A stretch of 64,000 bases of DNA from positions 10,007,931 to 10,071,930 of the forward strand of contig NC_037649.1 in the NCBI RefSeq assembly GCF_003254395.2. The letters are read 5' to 3'. This document shows, piece after piece, positions 25,317 to 40,300 of the stretch. The stretch is from Apis mellifera. Its lineage: Eukaryota; Arthropoda; Insecta; Hymenoptera; Apidae. The notes under the pieces are model-generated. The model saw only the letters and a program-made list of their open reading frames with translations. It did no database searches and was not told the origin of the DNA. Position 1 is the stretch's first letter. The number at the start of each line of letters is the position of its first letter. Made by a program: the position numbers and the translations under genes.

Positions 25317-28300
25317 CTATAATTGCTGGCAAGATACAACTTGAGATGGTAATGCCGGTGGCAATGGCGCATTTTCTTCGTGAATCATTACAAGTTTACC
25401 GTACTTCACCATTCTCCTTTTTTGTTTTTGCTGTAAATGAAATCTTATTCTTTTACTAATCATCATCGATTTACGATTTTCAAAAATGATTTTATGATAA
25501 TTATTTATTAATATGATTATTCTTAAATCTATATAAATTTTCTTATAATTTAATTAAATTATTATTATAATTTAATTAAATTAAATTATTAATTATTCTC
25601 AAATTTTATTTAATTTATTCTACTTAAAAATGTGATGTTAAGTAAAAAATATTCTTTAAATATTAATAAAATATAATGTTAAAATTATTAAAAAATCTTA
25701 TACCGATTTCTTATTTTTTTATAAAATATTTTGTACTTGTTATAAAATTTATTTATTAAAAAAGCATAAAATAAAATTATAAAAATATATTTACGATAAT
25801 ATCATAAAATCTTAATAATTTTATACCTGTGATACTGTGCCAGCCGTCCAACTTCCATTGCTGCTACCACTATCACTGCCACTAGAAGTGATTCCATCTT
25901 CAAGAACAAGTTTTGTTTCGAAACCTTCGACTTCTAAATCTAAGTAAAGTTGACCCAATTGATCATTTACCAATAATGGTTGATTAAAATTTTTTAAGGC
26001 ATTCATATCAGCTTGAAGTACTTCGTTCAGAGTTTTAGGATGTATTTGATATTCGTATATTAATTCTGGAGTTACATGAACGCCTTCAAGCCATGGTGGC
26101 TCTTTCCTTCGTTTACCGTATTGTTGTTTCATACTATCCTATAAATAAATGTTTATAAATGAATTAATTTTCTTTTCCTGAAAAACATTTTCAATGTTTC
26201 CGATGAAATGCAAATTAATAATTAAATATCTGTCAAATAATAAATAAAAAAAAATATTATTTACCTCCAGTAAATATTCTGTTGGTTTTTGGTCTGGATT
26301 ACAACTGCTTTCACTGCTTTTGTATAGAAAACTGCTATAAAAGCTCGACGAGCTCGATTCGTCCACAATATAATCATTCTGTTTATAGACTTTTTTATTC
26401 ACTGGAGTTGATACGTCCACTAAGCTCGAGCAACCTCCATCATTACTTACACAAGAAGATAACAATTCACCCGGTGATAATACCTAGTTTTCATTAAATT
26501 TATATATGTAAAATTATTTATAAATAAATAAATTAAGTTAAGAGACAAAAAAGTATAAAAATATTAATTTACTTTTTTTGAAGATTCAGACATAGCCATA
26601 ATGCTACCCGGCTCCGCCTTTACACTTGTTGCTTGACTAGCTGGTCGTTTTCGATCAGAGCATTTATTCATTGTAGGTTGATTATTTTCATGCGAAATTG
26701 ATGTTTGTTCAGGAATTAAAAATGGTTTGTACATCATGCCCGTTGATGGAGTACCTATTACTGGAGGATAAATGACACCAGCCATTGTTGTCGACATATA
26801 TGAAACTGGTAAGAACACTAGAAATTAAAATTTTAATATTTTAATTTTAACAATTATTCAAACAAGTTTAAAATGTACATTAAAATAAATACATACTATA
26901 AGGATTTTGTTGAGGGGGTTGCATTGGTTGAGATGAGCTAAGTTTTTCCCGTACAGGAGATAAAATTGTAGAATCGTTTACTTGTGGAACGGGGACACAA
27001 TATACTGGTATCATTGGCAGTATTGGTATTCTAGGTATTGCTTGTGAATTTGTGCTGAAAATTGAAGAAATCACAATTTAATTTTGATATTCGACTATTA
27101 TTTTTTATTTGCGTTTTATTATTTTTTCTTTTTTCAAGTAAAAAACTCACTTTTGTGGTACATTTTGAGCAGATGGAGGAGGTGGAATAGAAACTGATAA
27201 AGGCTGCCATAAATTGACATTAGCACCTGTTTGAATTACAGTAGATTGATCGATGCTCATGCTTGTAACCGTTGTTGCAACATTAGTAGGGAATTGGCCT
27301 GCGGTACTTGTCCTTGACACTTCTTCATGTTTTGAAACCTAATTAATCAATTAATATTTGAATGTTATTTCGTCCCATTAACTTTTCAATTCCTAATTCG
27401 ATGCTCGTTCATGGATTACTTACTTTAAAACTGTCTCCTTCCCAACTATGACTCCCACTCCTTTTAATGCCATGACTTTGGTTGACTTGAAAATGAGTAT
27501 TTGGGTCCGTCGACAGTTTCTCAGTTGTCTTTATTCGAGAATCTTTTAGTTTATCACTTGCCTTAATACTAGAACGAAATTCTCGATGCTTCAGCATCAT
27601 TAACTTTTCCATATCCTCGTTGTGACGGTTGAGCAACGACTCCGTCAACGTTGGAGGTTTGAAACTTTCCATGCTAGTCGTATTTGAAGTGTTCTCTCTA
27701 CTTGCCGAACTTGTTTGATTATTCGAACCACTGCTAAGATTTTCTGCACTACCGCTGCCGCTTGCGCCGCTTCCGTTTATCGGTGACATGCATTTCCTGA
27801 CTAATTTACAATATTCTTAACCATTTACTTTCAAAGGAATTGAATAGCGAAATTACAAGATGAAAGCTCACCCGCTGAATTCGGACTTGTTTTTCCACCC
27901 TCGTCATTGCTGGAATTAATAATCTCTTCATCGCTGCCGTACATAGTGGCAACCGGTGGTTTGCTCTTAAAGAATCTTTCAATATTTTCGTTGTAATTGA
28001 GCTGATTGTAACTTGGCGGTGTCTCGGTTGATGATTTGCTGTCGTAGTACTCATGATGGGGGGAAATCTCACCAAGCATCACGCTGTCGTGCTCCTGTAA
28101 CAAGGGATTGCGTGATCCCTTCACAAGTATATTGTAGCGACTTAGAAAGAGTTGTCACTTGATTTCGTCACTGTCAATTGTTTTGCAAATTTGCGTTGCG
28201 TTCAATACTTTTGTTAGATGTTCAGCTATATAGGTGGCTGTTAAGATTTATTATGCAAGAAATTTCTCTGCACTATGTAAATTCTCCAACAATCTTGTGA

Positions 28301-31300
28301 CCGCAAAAATGCAATATTTACAGCGCACGAGCAACCAATATGACCAATTTTAATATTTTTCCAGCTCTGTAACACAATTAGTTGCTTTAACTATTACAAC
28401 CAACCAACTTCTTTCCCGTTTTATTGTTTTTTTTTTTTTTCTTTTTTTCCTTGCATCATTGCCATTCATACATTCTCTTCTCGTACATACATACTCATAT
28501 ATACATATACATACTCTTCTTTACCATTTATTTTCTTTCTTTTAAAATTCTCGTTATACATACAAACAGATTTTTATTATTTTTAATTTTTCTACATAAA
28601 TTTAGAAAAATTTGCGTAATTAATGATGAAGATAAAATAAAAGCACATAAGATATTTTTTCTCTAATTTTCATTATATCCTTTATTCATATATTTTTTTA
28701 TATCTTCCTTTTTATTTATCGATAACTAGAGAAATATTAATTTAGAAATAAATTAAATTATAAAGTTATCGTGAAAAAAAAAGAAGAAAAATCATTGAAC
28801 GAGACTAGTATTGTTATCAGAACTTTTAAAATATTAATATCGCATGTTTAGTCTATAAATCGCTCTTTCATTCTCGCTTTCTCATATTGCCTCGTTAGTT
28901 TCAAAACCTTGTAAGTGAAGAGATATACTGGATACTCTATTCACGAATATTGTAATAAATTTATAGATACATTTATAGATGCCCTTATAGCCCTTTAAAA
29001 TTAATATATATCAACCGTTTCTCGAATATATTCATGAAGACTAAACTTTCTATACATCGTTCATTTTACTATACAATTTGTAGAATCGTGAAACAATCAA
29101 TCAATGATGACGCTTGAGCATGATGAAGAGACAAGAAAAGAGATTTAACACGATTATTTGATTTCAAATAATTCGATTTGTACAAAATTGTGGTAAAAGT
29201 TAACGTAAATGAAAATTTTTGCGAAACATGGAAACAAAATAAACATAACATTATTCAAGATAAATATTATCGAAATAATATACAAGAAAAAAAAGAAAAT
29301 TATCGTTTAAAGATCCTGAAGAAACATACAATGGAAATGGTAAAATAGAAAAAAAATATAATCAAAGAAAAATAATTTCTTTCTCAAAATAATCAATAGA
29401 GAAAAAATAACATTGTTATTAATGTTATTAAATACAAACATAATAACACAGATATATCATCAGATAAAGGAAGGATCGTATAACGAGATAGCCTAGAATA
29501 AATATTTAATTCAATTATATTACATAATTATATTTTCACAAAGAATCTCGAATGATAATTATATAGTAACAAATTGTATTTTTTTCTAATATCCTGCCAA
29601 CTGGAAAATAGAAAGTAATTAACTACTTGAGGATACTTTAAGATAAGTTGTTGCAATCGAAATGGTTGGAATTGGTTTATAAAAGGCTTGGCGTTTTTTT
29701 TTTACCAAATAATTGAATTAAAAAAAATAATAAGTAAACTTACCAACAACGTGCCTACAAGGTTTTGAAATTGACGCTATCCTTCACCGGACCTACATAA
29801 ATTTCACTTTGCCCTTCGTCCATGTCGATGTACGAAATAACTTGACAAATCTTTGCTGTTCATTTCGTCTTTACTTACAACTAGTTATATTATATGAATT
29901 GAGAAGAAGAGTTGCATAAATACCCTAACTCGTGAAAGGTTTTTAGTTATTTTGAGTTAACCTTTTTGATATGTCATCAGGCTGTAAAATGTTTAATCAA
30001 TTGCAGTGTTCCTTACTCACCTTAATCACCAATTTAACTTTCAAGTCGTGTAAAAAATTCCAGGACATATCATTCAGAAGCAATGAGAATCTTGCTTTTT
30101 TTTTTTTCTTTTTTTTCTATCGATTTTTTTATCATCCTTCTTATTTTTAAAGTTCGTAAATTATCTTAAGATGTCACCGAGTTTTTAACTTTTCATAATT
30201 TTCTTTTTTTTTCTTTTACTTTCTCTTTTCATAATATGTTTATTTTATACGAACATAAATTTCTTTGCTTCGTGAGATATATCAACATAGAATTTTTTTT
30301 TATTAACCCTTCACCTAACTATTTGTCAACTCTATTTATGTCATGCAATCTTATATCAGCGAAAAAAAAAAGAAGAAATTTTATAAAAAGAATTCAAACT
30401 CGATTAATCGAAACGTTACTCATACAAAATTAGACAAAGGAATTTATTAATAAATTTACGAAAAATTTCTTCTTTTCTCTCTTGATATTGACGATAAAAG
30501 TTCGATACAATCGATTCGTTTTGTACTTTGAAATCGAATAATAAATGTTTTGGAAAACATCGAATTTTAAGAAAACAAAAAAATAATAATTGTATCGAAA
30601 TATTATCGCGCACATCGTGCAGCCGTAGAGCAACACAAAACGAAAATCTCTTTTTTTTTTTTTTAAATCTAAGGGAAATACCTTTCACGTTGAACCCTCA
30701 TAAGAAGAACGATCTAATATTATAGTTATTGTAAATATACTTGTAGTATACCACCACAACGCATTATACCGTACTACTAGCAAAATAGATAAGTGTCGGC
30801 GATACTAAAACGTAGCTAATAGTCACCGAAAAACTCCTTTCGTCGGTAGCAAGCACATCTTTGCCAAAACCGGGTGTTCTCGTCTCCTGGAGCAGATTTT
30901 CCATGAAGGACGCGAGGTCCTTGCATCTCTTTGACACGTCGAGCTCGGTAATATCTGACTTTCTTTGGATGCTCTGCGCAGACGTACGATAGAACAAAGA
31001 AAAAAAGAAAAAGTTGGGGATCGAGCGACCATATATTTTATTATTGGGAAGAAGAATTTCGTGGAAAATATTTTAGACGATGATGAACGTTTTTATTGTT
31101 TGTCTGTGTATTTCGTTACCCTGAAGAGAGACAAAGAATTAATTCTGTGTAAACAATTCGATCAAATAGGTAGTTAGACACGATTTCTTATTTATAATAA
31201 TTTGAAGTATAATTTGTTTAATGATCATTGCTATAATAAAAAAAAATATATATAATCAATGTGATTCCTTTTTTGGTATACAAATATCAAATTCTAAAAT

Positions 31301-34300
31301 TACAAGCCCTAGTTATCTGTGTTTATCTTATCAAACAATATCATATCACGTTCTATCTATACAAACTGGTTCGGCATAAATTATCGAGGGAAGACATACC
31401 TCGTCGAGAAGTGTACGTATCTCTTCTTGAATAATCTTGGCCTCCTTCAACACTTCCTCGCTAATGTTGGTTAATTGGCTGTGCTCAGTTGCACACGATA
31501 CGCGAAAGATGTCAGGATTCGCTGGCCCTTTCAATATCCTGTGTTGACCTACGACAAATTCTAGTTTTTTCGTCCATGGATTGATAAAGGACGACCATTC
31601 TGTTTCGAGGACGACGTAGTCTCCGTTCTGTATCCCGAACCTGTAGGGTTTCGATCTGAACGAGGCACCTTCGAGCTTGATAACCTGTTCAACGATATAT
31701 TTATAAATATGATTTAATCGAGAAAGTAAACATTTTTTTTTTGTTTTTTTTTTACGTCATTCGACGTTCACTTCTCGGGACTCGTTTGTGCTAATCCGCA
31801 CTTTTTTACGGATTATTCTATCATTCTCTCGCATACTTTCTTTTTTTCTCTCTTTCTCTCAAACGTATATTCGATCAAAACCTAAAGATTTGCTTTGTTT
31901 TTTTTTTTTTTTTTTTTCTGGGGCACATGCTCACAGTCTCATAGATGTCTTTGATGAAAGGCAGATCCTCGGGATGATAGAAGTCAAACAGCGAACGGCC
32001 AACCATATCCTGAGGTAGATAGCCAAAGTATTGGACTACGTCGGGATCAACATGGGATAAATAGCACGTTGCGTTGTGGCGGGTGGTGAATACCGAAGAT
32101 ATTATTGTTTCTTCTGGCGCTGCGGATAATGATAATAAGAAGGTCGGGGTCATTCTCTCTTCTGCCAGATGTTCCCTTCATGATGAAAGTTTTTAAGTCT
32201 TTATGGTGAATCAAAGCTACAAATTCGATTTGCCGAGACAAGTCTGTACGAATTACTTGTCCCCTCTACCTATGTAAATACGAAATAATATAATTTGAAA
32301 TAATATGAATTAATATTTTGAAAAAAAAGAAAGCATCACACCAACCTCTTTATAAGGATAATTTATTCGTGAATTTCGAACAGACTTGTTGAAAGGATTT
32401 GAAAGAAGGGTTTCAACGGAATGATGTTAATAATAAAAGATCATTATGTGCGGATCAAACAAAAAAACATAATATTTTCATATTTTACGTAAAAAATAAT
32501 CGGTGCATTGTTATTCTTATTTTTTTCTTACTCAAATAAATAATAGAAACAGTGGTCTCCAAACTGAACAAAAATATATTGACTGATCAAATGAATAAAA
32601 AAAAAAAAAGAAACAAATAAATGAAAAGACGACAAAGATAAAATACTATCGTCACAATCTTCTAATAAATATTTCTAATTTAATAAAAATTACCTTCTGC
32701 TTAAGGTACGTCGCCATGGAAACCACCGAATCATATTGTATCATCGAGGAGACTAGACTAACGAAACGACTTGATTATTATCATTTGCTATTTTTCCCAA
32801 CGATGCTATATAAATAATAAATAAATTATTATGTCTGTTTAAATTTTGTATTTAAGAGGATATTTATCAAATTTTTTTATCAGTCGAATCTCCTCGAACA
32901 TCTTTAACCGTACTACCTTTATATGCAGAGTGAACAGGTTGAGCAGTAACCACCAGGAACATTGCTTTGTGTTGCTGTTCAGTCGTACGATCTCGAAAAT
33001 CTCTGAACGACAATGTCAAGTGGAACGGGAGATACAAATTCGATCTTGCCTCTTTGTTGATCGATTGATGAGCGAAAGATCTTGTGTACTTCCGTAATCC
33101 GCAAAACAGACTTGCTCTTCTCCCATTAATACCTGATAGATCAATTATCGTCGATAACAATCTTTATAATGTAAATTTTAAATCTTGCAATGTATCTTAA
33201 TTTAATTTATTCGATTCGAAGAAACAATAGTAATACCTTTCGGTCTTTCTTCTTGAGGCGAGACTATTCCGTTTTTAATCTGATCAGCCAGTGTGGCCTT
33301 ATCCTTGGGATGGACGTAATCGATGAAAGAACGGCCAATCCATGCATCCTTGAGATATCCTAGAGCTGTGCATATCGAGGGAGTCGTATACAATACGAGG
33401 CCGTCGTGCATTGAAATCACCGCGCAAAACCCCTCCTACAGGATATACAATATACAAATATAGACTTTGATTTCCAGTAGTTGTATGCTAATAGATTTAT
33501 TTATAAAATTGAATAAAATATTATTATTTAAGTTATCTAAATAATATTATTCAATAAAATTAAAATTATTCGTTAAGCACGTATTCATGACACTGAATCT
33601 ATGTCATCAAGATTTTCAACACTTTTTTTTTTTATTTATTAGGTAGCTTGTAGAGGTAAAACTCGTCGCTACTTTGACTTCGATTTATACAAATTTTTTT
33701 TGCTTTCATTTCTATCACTATTAATATACAAGTTTTGAATCACATTTTGCATATAATAATATTTTATAATAGCATTTTTTGCCGATCGATTTCACTATGC
33801 AGGGAGAAAAGAGTTGCGTGTTTTCATTAAAGAACGTAATTTCCATTCATTCGAATTCCTGAATGATTGAGAATAGAAATTAAAAAGAAGAAAAACTGTA
33901 ATATAAGTAAGAAATTAAATGTATTTATATAAGTTGAGTATTAGTAAACCTTCACCCATTTAAATTGAAAGATTACATCAAAACTTAATAACAGGTATAT
34001 TGAAGAAAATGATAAGATTTGTTAACGTATTAAAAATATTTTCCAAAGAGGCATTATAATTTATTTCCCGGCCACTAGAAGGTCATTTTGCTAGTAACAG
34101 TTGTCAATTCCAATGATAAATCTCCTTTCTCCACGCATAACACTACTGAAACCTTGCAATAATGTTACTACTGTGTTACATCATCATTATACAGAAAGCC
34201 ACACCGAATTACAATTAATTGAAGAAAAGAATTGCGTGTTATATCGATAACTCGGGAAATACTCGGGTTAAGATTAATGATAATTAACAAATATGACAGG

Positions 34301-37300
34301 ATGCTTTTAGAATGCCCGATCCTGGATCCTTTCTACGAAGGAGCTCGATCTTGATTCGATCATGTTTCTGTTTTTCTACGTACTGTCCTTCTACCACAAT
34401 AGTTACTAGTTAAGAGAAATCTATTTCTCCAGTTGGTTTTTTTTTTTTTTTTTTAATTAATACTAACATTGGCTTGAGAGATGGAATCATCCAGGGGATT
34501 CGTACGAGAAGCAAGCCCTGCTTCCACATCTGTCACTGTATCGCCGTTGTGCTCGCCGGGATCCGTTGCATCCACCAATTCTACAGTGGTTACATCTTCT
34601 TGTACACACCCAACAAAAATTCCCCTTGTTATGTATTGTTCCTCTTTAACAAACTCGCCCGTGTTTGCTGATGGGACATGGATCTTTCACCAGAGTAGCA
34701 TCGGTTACGTATTTAATAACGTTTCATGGACGTCTCGAAATCATTTTAATTTTAGGCTTTAGCATTACGTATAGCGATGCTCTTTCTCGTCGCGTAAATA
34801 AAGATCAAAGAGTATAGAACACGTCCAAGAAACATGTAAGACGTGACCTGCTGCTAGAATAATGAATTAAAGGAAGATGGGAGAGTTACAATGTTTCCTT
34901 AGTCCAAGAGGACAACATTATTGCAATAATGTTCCGTATATAAGAATGTAAACTTATCTTGAGATTATTCGTTAAAAAAAAAAAGAAAGAAAGAAAGAGA
35001 AAATAATTCAACTCGCTCTGTAGAGAGATCGTTGAATAACACGCCACAAACTGATACCAAGAAGGCAATTTTTATTTACTCGTTCTTTATCTAATTTCTG
35101 GAATCTACTTTCATTAATCGTTCATTGATATTATCATCACTTATCATATCATCACGTCATTGATATTAGATCGAGATCTGATCGATTTTCGAAAGTTTTT
35201 AGAAAAAATAGTTTTTAATAAAATAAACAAACTAGCAATGTTATGTAACAGATCTATTTTTACGCTCAAATATTTCCTATTGCAATATATTCTGCAAACT
35301 CGTAACGATCAATGAAAAAATACCTATCCGAGAAATGATTATTCGATTATTAAAAATTATGTAAATAATTACGTAAATCATAGGCAATGTTATATAAAAG
35401 AGCGGTTCAGTTTGAGCGCAACTTGACTAAACGGAAAGCTTGGAACCTGCCTTTTGTCCACGGATAGCACTGCGTGATTATATAAAATCAATATATCGAG
35501 AAATTAATTGCAATGCTTAAAATATATTTATTATATATTTCGGGATCGACGTTCATCGCGACAATTGTTCGTCACAGATACATAAATACATATTTCGTGC
35601 GAACCGAATCAAATAAATTGCATCTTTTCATCGCTGTAACAATCTGATATCAAGAAATTATTTGCATCATGTTAATTACTAATTAAATTATTCATTTTCA
35701 GTATCGATCGTTCGACGATTTTAATTTCAATTCACAGAATAACATTTGGTGACATTTCTCTTATAATTATAACCTCTAAAGGATTCGTGCACGATATCGT
35801 TGGTGCTAATAATAAAACAAGAAAGGATCAATATTTAGTAGAAAGTTAGAAATAGGGTGCTCTTTCCAAGGTTTCGTTCGTGTTAAATAGAACTGAAGAA
35901 TTAATTGCCACGGTAACAACGTGAGTAATTTATGTTTGGAAATTCTTTCAGAAATTATTAGAGATGCTAAAAATATCACCAAAGCAGACGAATCCTCTAG
36001 ATCCATTGAATTTGAATTAAAAAGTCGAACGAGTAAAAAGTAATGAAAGAACTCGATCATTCTAATTTTGAACAAAAAAGATGCAATTGATCGTTTCAGA
36101 CTTAGACGTGTCTGACGGACTAAGGGAACCATGAGGATGGACAAGGAGGGAAACAATAAGGTCGTTCGTAAAGTCTTTGGGTGTGAATAAGCGAAACCTA
36201 ACTAATAAGAAAAGTGCACGAAACCAAATAACATCGCATAAAATTATCGATCTTTTTTTCATTTCATTAAAATGAAAAATTAATTTGCATTTCTCTTATA
36301 ATTCTCTCGTTAATTTTATTATAAAATCTTCGATAAATAAAAAAAGAAAACTGAAATGAATGTTCAAATTCATCCTCGAATCAAATTTTATTCAAAATTA
36401 CATCTCGATTGAATCATAAAACTCGAAGGAAGAGTTGAATTCGATAAAGTCAGTAGTAAGAACGAATGATTGGCCCGACAGTTAGAATTTGATATTATCT
36501 CCTTCTTTTACGATATCGATTACATAATCCAACATGATTGCACAATTGTGATCACTTTTGACCCGAGCTACAATATACAAAAGAGACTAACAAATTTTCG
36601 AGATTATACAGTTAACGTGCACTTCTTCCCATCAATTTTAGATCGCAACCAACCTGGTTTCTTTTCAAGTATAGATTTCGTTGGGACGGCGACGTTATAA
36701 GACACGGCTTCTGGCGGTGTGCCGGCATTTTTCAGGGTAATATCTGCCTCGGCGTTAACAGCCAAAATCGTCTTCGACTTCTTCTTCTTATGTTCTTTAT
36801 CCTTTCTTTTGCTGATTGGCTGTGGTAGGGCTTCATTGCTACATATTCATATAAACATTACATGTAAAAAAACATGGAAAAAACTTCTAATCTCGTGTAA
36901 CGGATTCAAATCCAAAAATTAGTAGAACAGATAGGATTTTAATTTCGAAGGATAGGCTGAGAAGAGCTGAGAATTAAACTTCGTATTGTCGAATCTAATT
37001 TATTTGAGGGGATAAATAGAAGAGAAAAAAAAAAGAAGATCTCTCTCATTAATTTGCGAATAAAGCAATCGCGATCGACGATGTGAATTAAATCGTTTGA
37101 CGACATAAAATTGTTCCTAATAAACATGCGGTTAACTAAAGTTTCGTTAGATTTGAAGTAAGTTCAACATTTCGTGCAATTTTTATAAAAACGATTTAAT
37201 ATAATCTTATTATGATGTATACAATTATTTTCGGTGGAAAAGATCTTACATAAAATTAATCTTAAATAAAACGTACTTATTCTCACGCATTTTCTAACAA

Positions 37301-40300
37301 TAGCGCGATACCGGAAAAGCTAGTATTCATCGTACACTTTCAACGAGTAAAATATCAACTGTACACATGTTCTAAAAATAAATTTGCTTTCCGCTGAGTC
37401 AACAAACAAGAAATCTATTGGACATGTATGCGAACATGAGCTGCAAGTTCATTTGTTGCTTTCAACAATTGCTTCATTAAAAAAAATTGCCACCATCGTC
37501 ATAATCATAACTAGATTTAGAATACTATTAGAACAGCTATTGTAGGAGTGGAGTGATATTAAAATAGATTGGAGCGACTTTCACCAGGAAACTCAATAAC
37601 AATAAAAATAGTATGTATACGTAACAAATGTTTTAGATCATCAAATCGTGACTGCATTTGTTAGGTAACAAATAGAAAGTGCATTTCTCCAACCTTTCAA
37701 GCTTTCTCCAAGATAAAATTGGCTATTTAAAGTTTCATATTTCCGAGTTCACGAATCTTAAAAATGTCGACTATAACTCGAACAACTTCCTGGTTGTTTA
37801 AACAATATGAATATTTTATCCTTTAAAGATAATTGTATTGTTGAATTTACGTTGTAATAATAATTTTCAATGTTTCAATGATAAATAAAAGAGACTTTGT
37901 GATTCTATCTTTCTTCTTTAATCATAATTATTAATTATGATCAATTATTATATAAAAGTTAAATTTGTTAAATTTGTTAAATTCGTATCTCATATAATTC
38001 ACAATACATTATGTAATAATCCAGAGTTTAATTGTACATTTTCCATACAAATTTCTGTCCCATTCTATAGAACAAAAGACATTGTGTTTATTTCAATCTT
38101 CTTACGATTATTTTCAGCGTGAAAAAGCAATTAAAATTACAATGTCCAATATAAACTAATACCCAATAATTGTTTCCATTGTTTGGTAGTTAAATATAAC
38201 TACAAGTAAACGGTTAATTAAAGTTTCCAAATATATACATCGTATTTGAGACGACAGAAAGGCGCCTGTGATATCGTAATTGCACGTAACCTTGACCTCT
38301 ACCAGCCACGAGCAAATTATAGAAGGATTTCCTCACGAAGTCTCTCTTTTCTATAATTCTCTATGAAACACGCGCGATACGTGTTAATAACGTATCGTAT
38401 ATTCTCATGCTATTGGTTCGTAGAACCAATAAACGCGCAATGATGCGAGCCATGTCGTTTCTGTTCGGCAAAAATTTTGAATCATAGAAAACGGTGACAC
38501 GTGTCACGTTATGTCTCGAATCGCACATTGCAATCGATTTTCGAACAATTTCGCAATCGATTTTTTCGTACAAAGTTTTTTTTTCATGCATGTAAGGGAA
38601 AAAAAAATTTTAGAAAAGAAAGAAAAAAAATTCATCGAAAATCGATGACGGACGAAATAGAAAATTGAATAGGAAAAGAAAGCGAATTGAAAACGAGATT
38701 ATTAATTCGATTAAATAAATAATTCAAAGTTACTGGTTCTTTTTTCTTTTTTTCTCTATTTCTAATTATATCCTATAAACAATAGAAAATAGACTGGTTT
38801 TAACTATAATTTATAGACTCGATGTTGATTTATTATTATTACAACGGAACGGCCTATCCAGATTATGCAATGATACGTGGGGATATCTCATGCCACGTAG
38901 GCGACGCCGATGGCGACATTGCAGGCACGTGGCACTGCACATGCACCAATGTTTATAGCGGCAGTTGTGTGCGCTTTCTCGTAACTGAATGTAATCGTTC
39001 TCCTACATATGCATGAATACAATGCTAAAAATCCACATTAGCGCGCTATGTCACCTTCACAATCGTGATAATTATGGAACAACAATTTTAATCACATAAA
39101 TAATATACCGGGAATAAAAACTCATCTGAAAAATTTGTTTCATAAATCATATTATGAACTTAATTGCATACACGTGTATAAAAATAAAAGGAACAAAAAA
39201 ATATATCTAGATGATTCATCACAATGCGATGATGCTTCAAATTTTGTGACCTGAATAAAAAAATCATCGTGCAATATTTTTAAAATTTATGAGAAGTAAG
39301 TAATGAAAAGAATCGCAATCGTTTTTTTATATAATTTCACGTTATCACTTTATTGTTCATCATTCATCATTCATTGTTCCTCGTGTAAGAGCAAACTCAC
39401 GTTAGCATGCAATGTCCATTCAATATTGTAAGTAGTAGCAATTGCGTGTACAATTTTATATATATCTTGTTTTTAAGATATAAAGAAATTTTTCTGATAA
39501 TTGAATAATGTATATTTCTCGTTTATACAAGTTTTTGTCTTTAGATATCGTTCACGATATTTTTCGATTACAATAAATGAATCATGTTGCATCAAATCTT
39601 TTTAAATTTTTTATAGATAGAAATGTTTCTTTATGTACACTTATGTATTCTTCTTTCGACGTATAATTATAATTATACATAACAATAATGTATTAACAAT
39701 ACATATTAAAAGATTACAATTAAATGATTTTGTATATTTTTTTAGGGAAAGCTCATAGAGCACTGAGGAAAAAAATTACATTTCCACTAGATTTCTTATT
39801 CTTATTTTCTATTAATCACAGTCGCAATGACTTGTAAATTATTCATAGATTCGATATCTCAAGCATAGTGATAAGATCCTTACGATCATAAACACCTTCG
39901 TTTGTTATCAACGATCAATATATCTTTAAGTACATCTTTTGAGTATTTATATATTTTTGAGAAAAAATTGTATATACAAATTTCACTGGAATCATTATCG
40001 CGATTGCTTCGTCGTATTGATCGTATTGATCGTAAATTATTAAATAAAATTTAAACGATATCTTACCTGGATCCAAATGTTGAAGGACGCCTACCGCAAT
40101 AACCACTACTTTCAGAGCGGTTGCTGTTTCTCGAAATCGAGCTGCCACTACTGAAATAGAAATTAATGAATATTAGAATTAAATATTAAAATAAATTCTT
40201 GAATTGTTTAATAACAAGTGGAAAATATAAATATTTTCGGATGTGTTTATCGTAATATGGATTATATAATGTACACATTAATGCCTGACAATCAATCGAG

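Larger units (their letters stand above)
36839..40066 (-). promoter_or_regulatory. per: period intron 2, 3.2 kb, with E-box-bearing GC-richer core
   Basis: Intron between exons 2 and 3. A GC-richer core at about 38230-39010 contains two canonical CACGTG E-boxes (38498-38503 and 38926-38931). The first is centred in the perfect palindrome GTGACACGTGTCAC. The position inside a clock gene suggests an intronic CLOCK/CYCLE-bound enhancer (inference). No coding exon was supported. Confidence 0.5.

Noticed and set aside
27796..27796. Acceptor TCAG|GAAATGC for period exon 27424-27800
   Set aside because: It breaks the reading frame from the preceding exon. The TTAG acceptor four bases upstream keeps phase and reads SAVRKCMSPING.
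36898..36915. T-loop-like GGATTCAAATCC, possible tRNA
   Set aside because: No D-arm, anticodon arm or acceptor stem could be paired around it.
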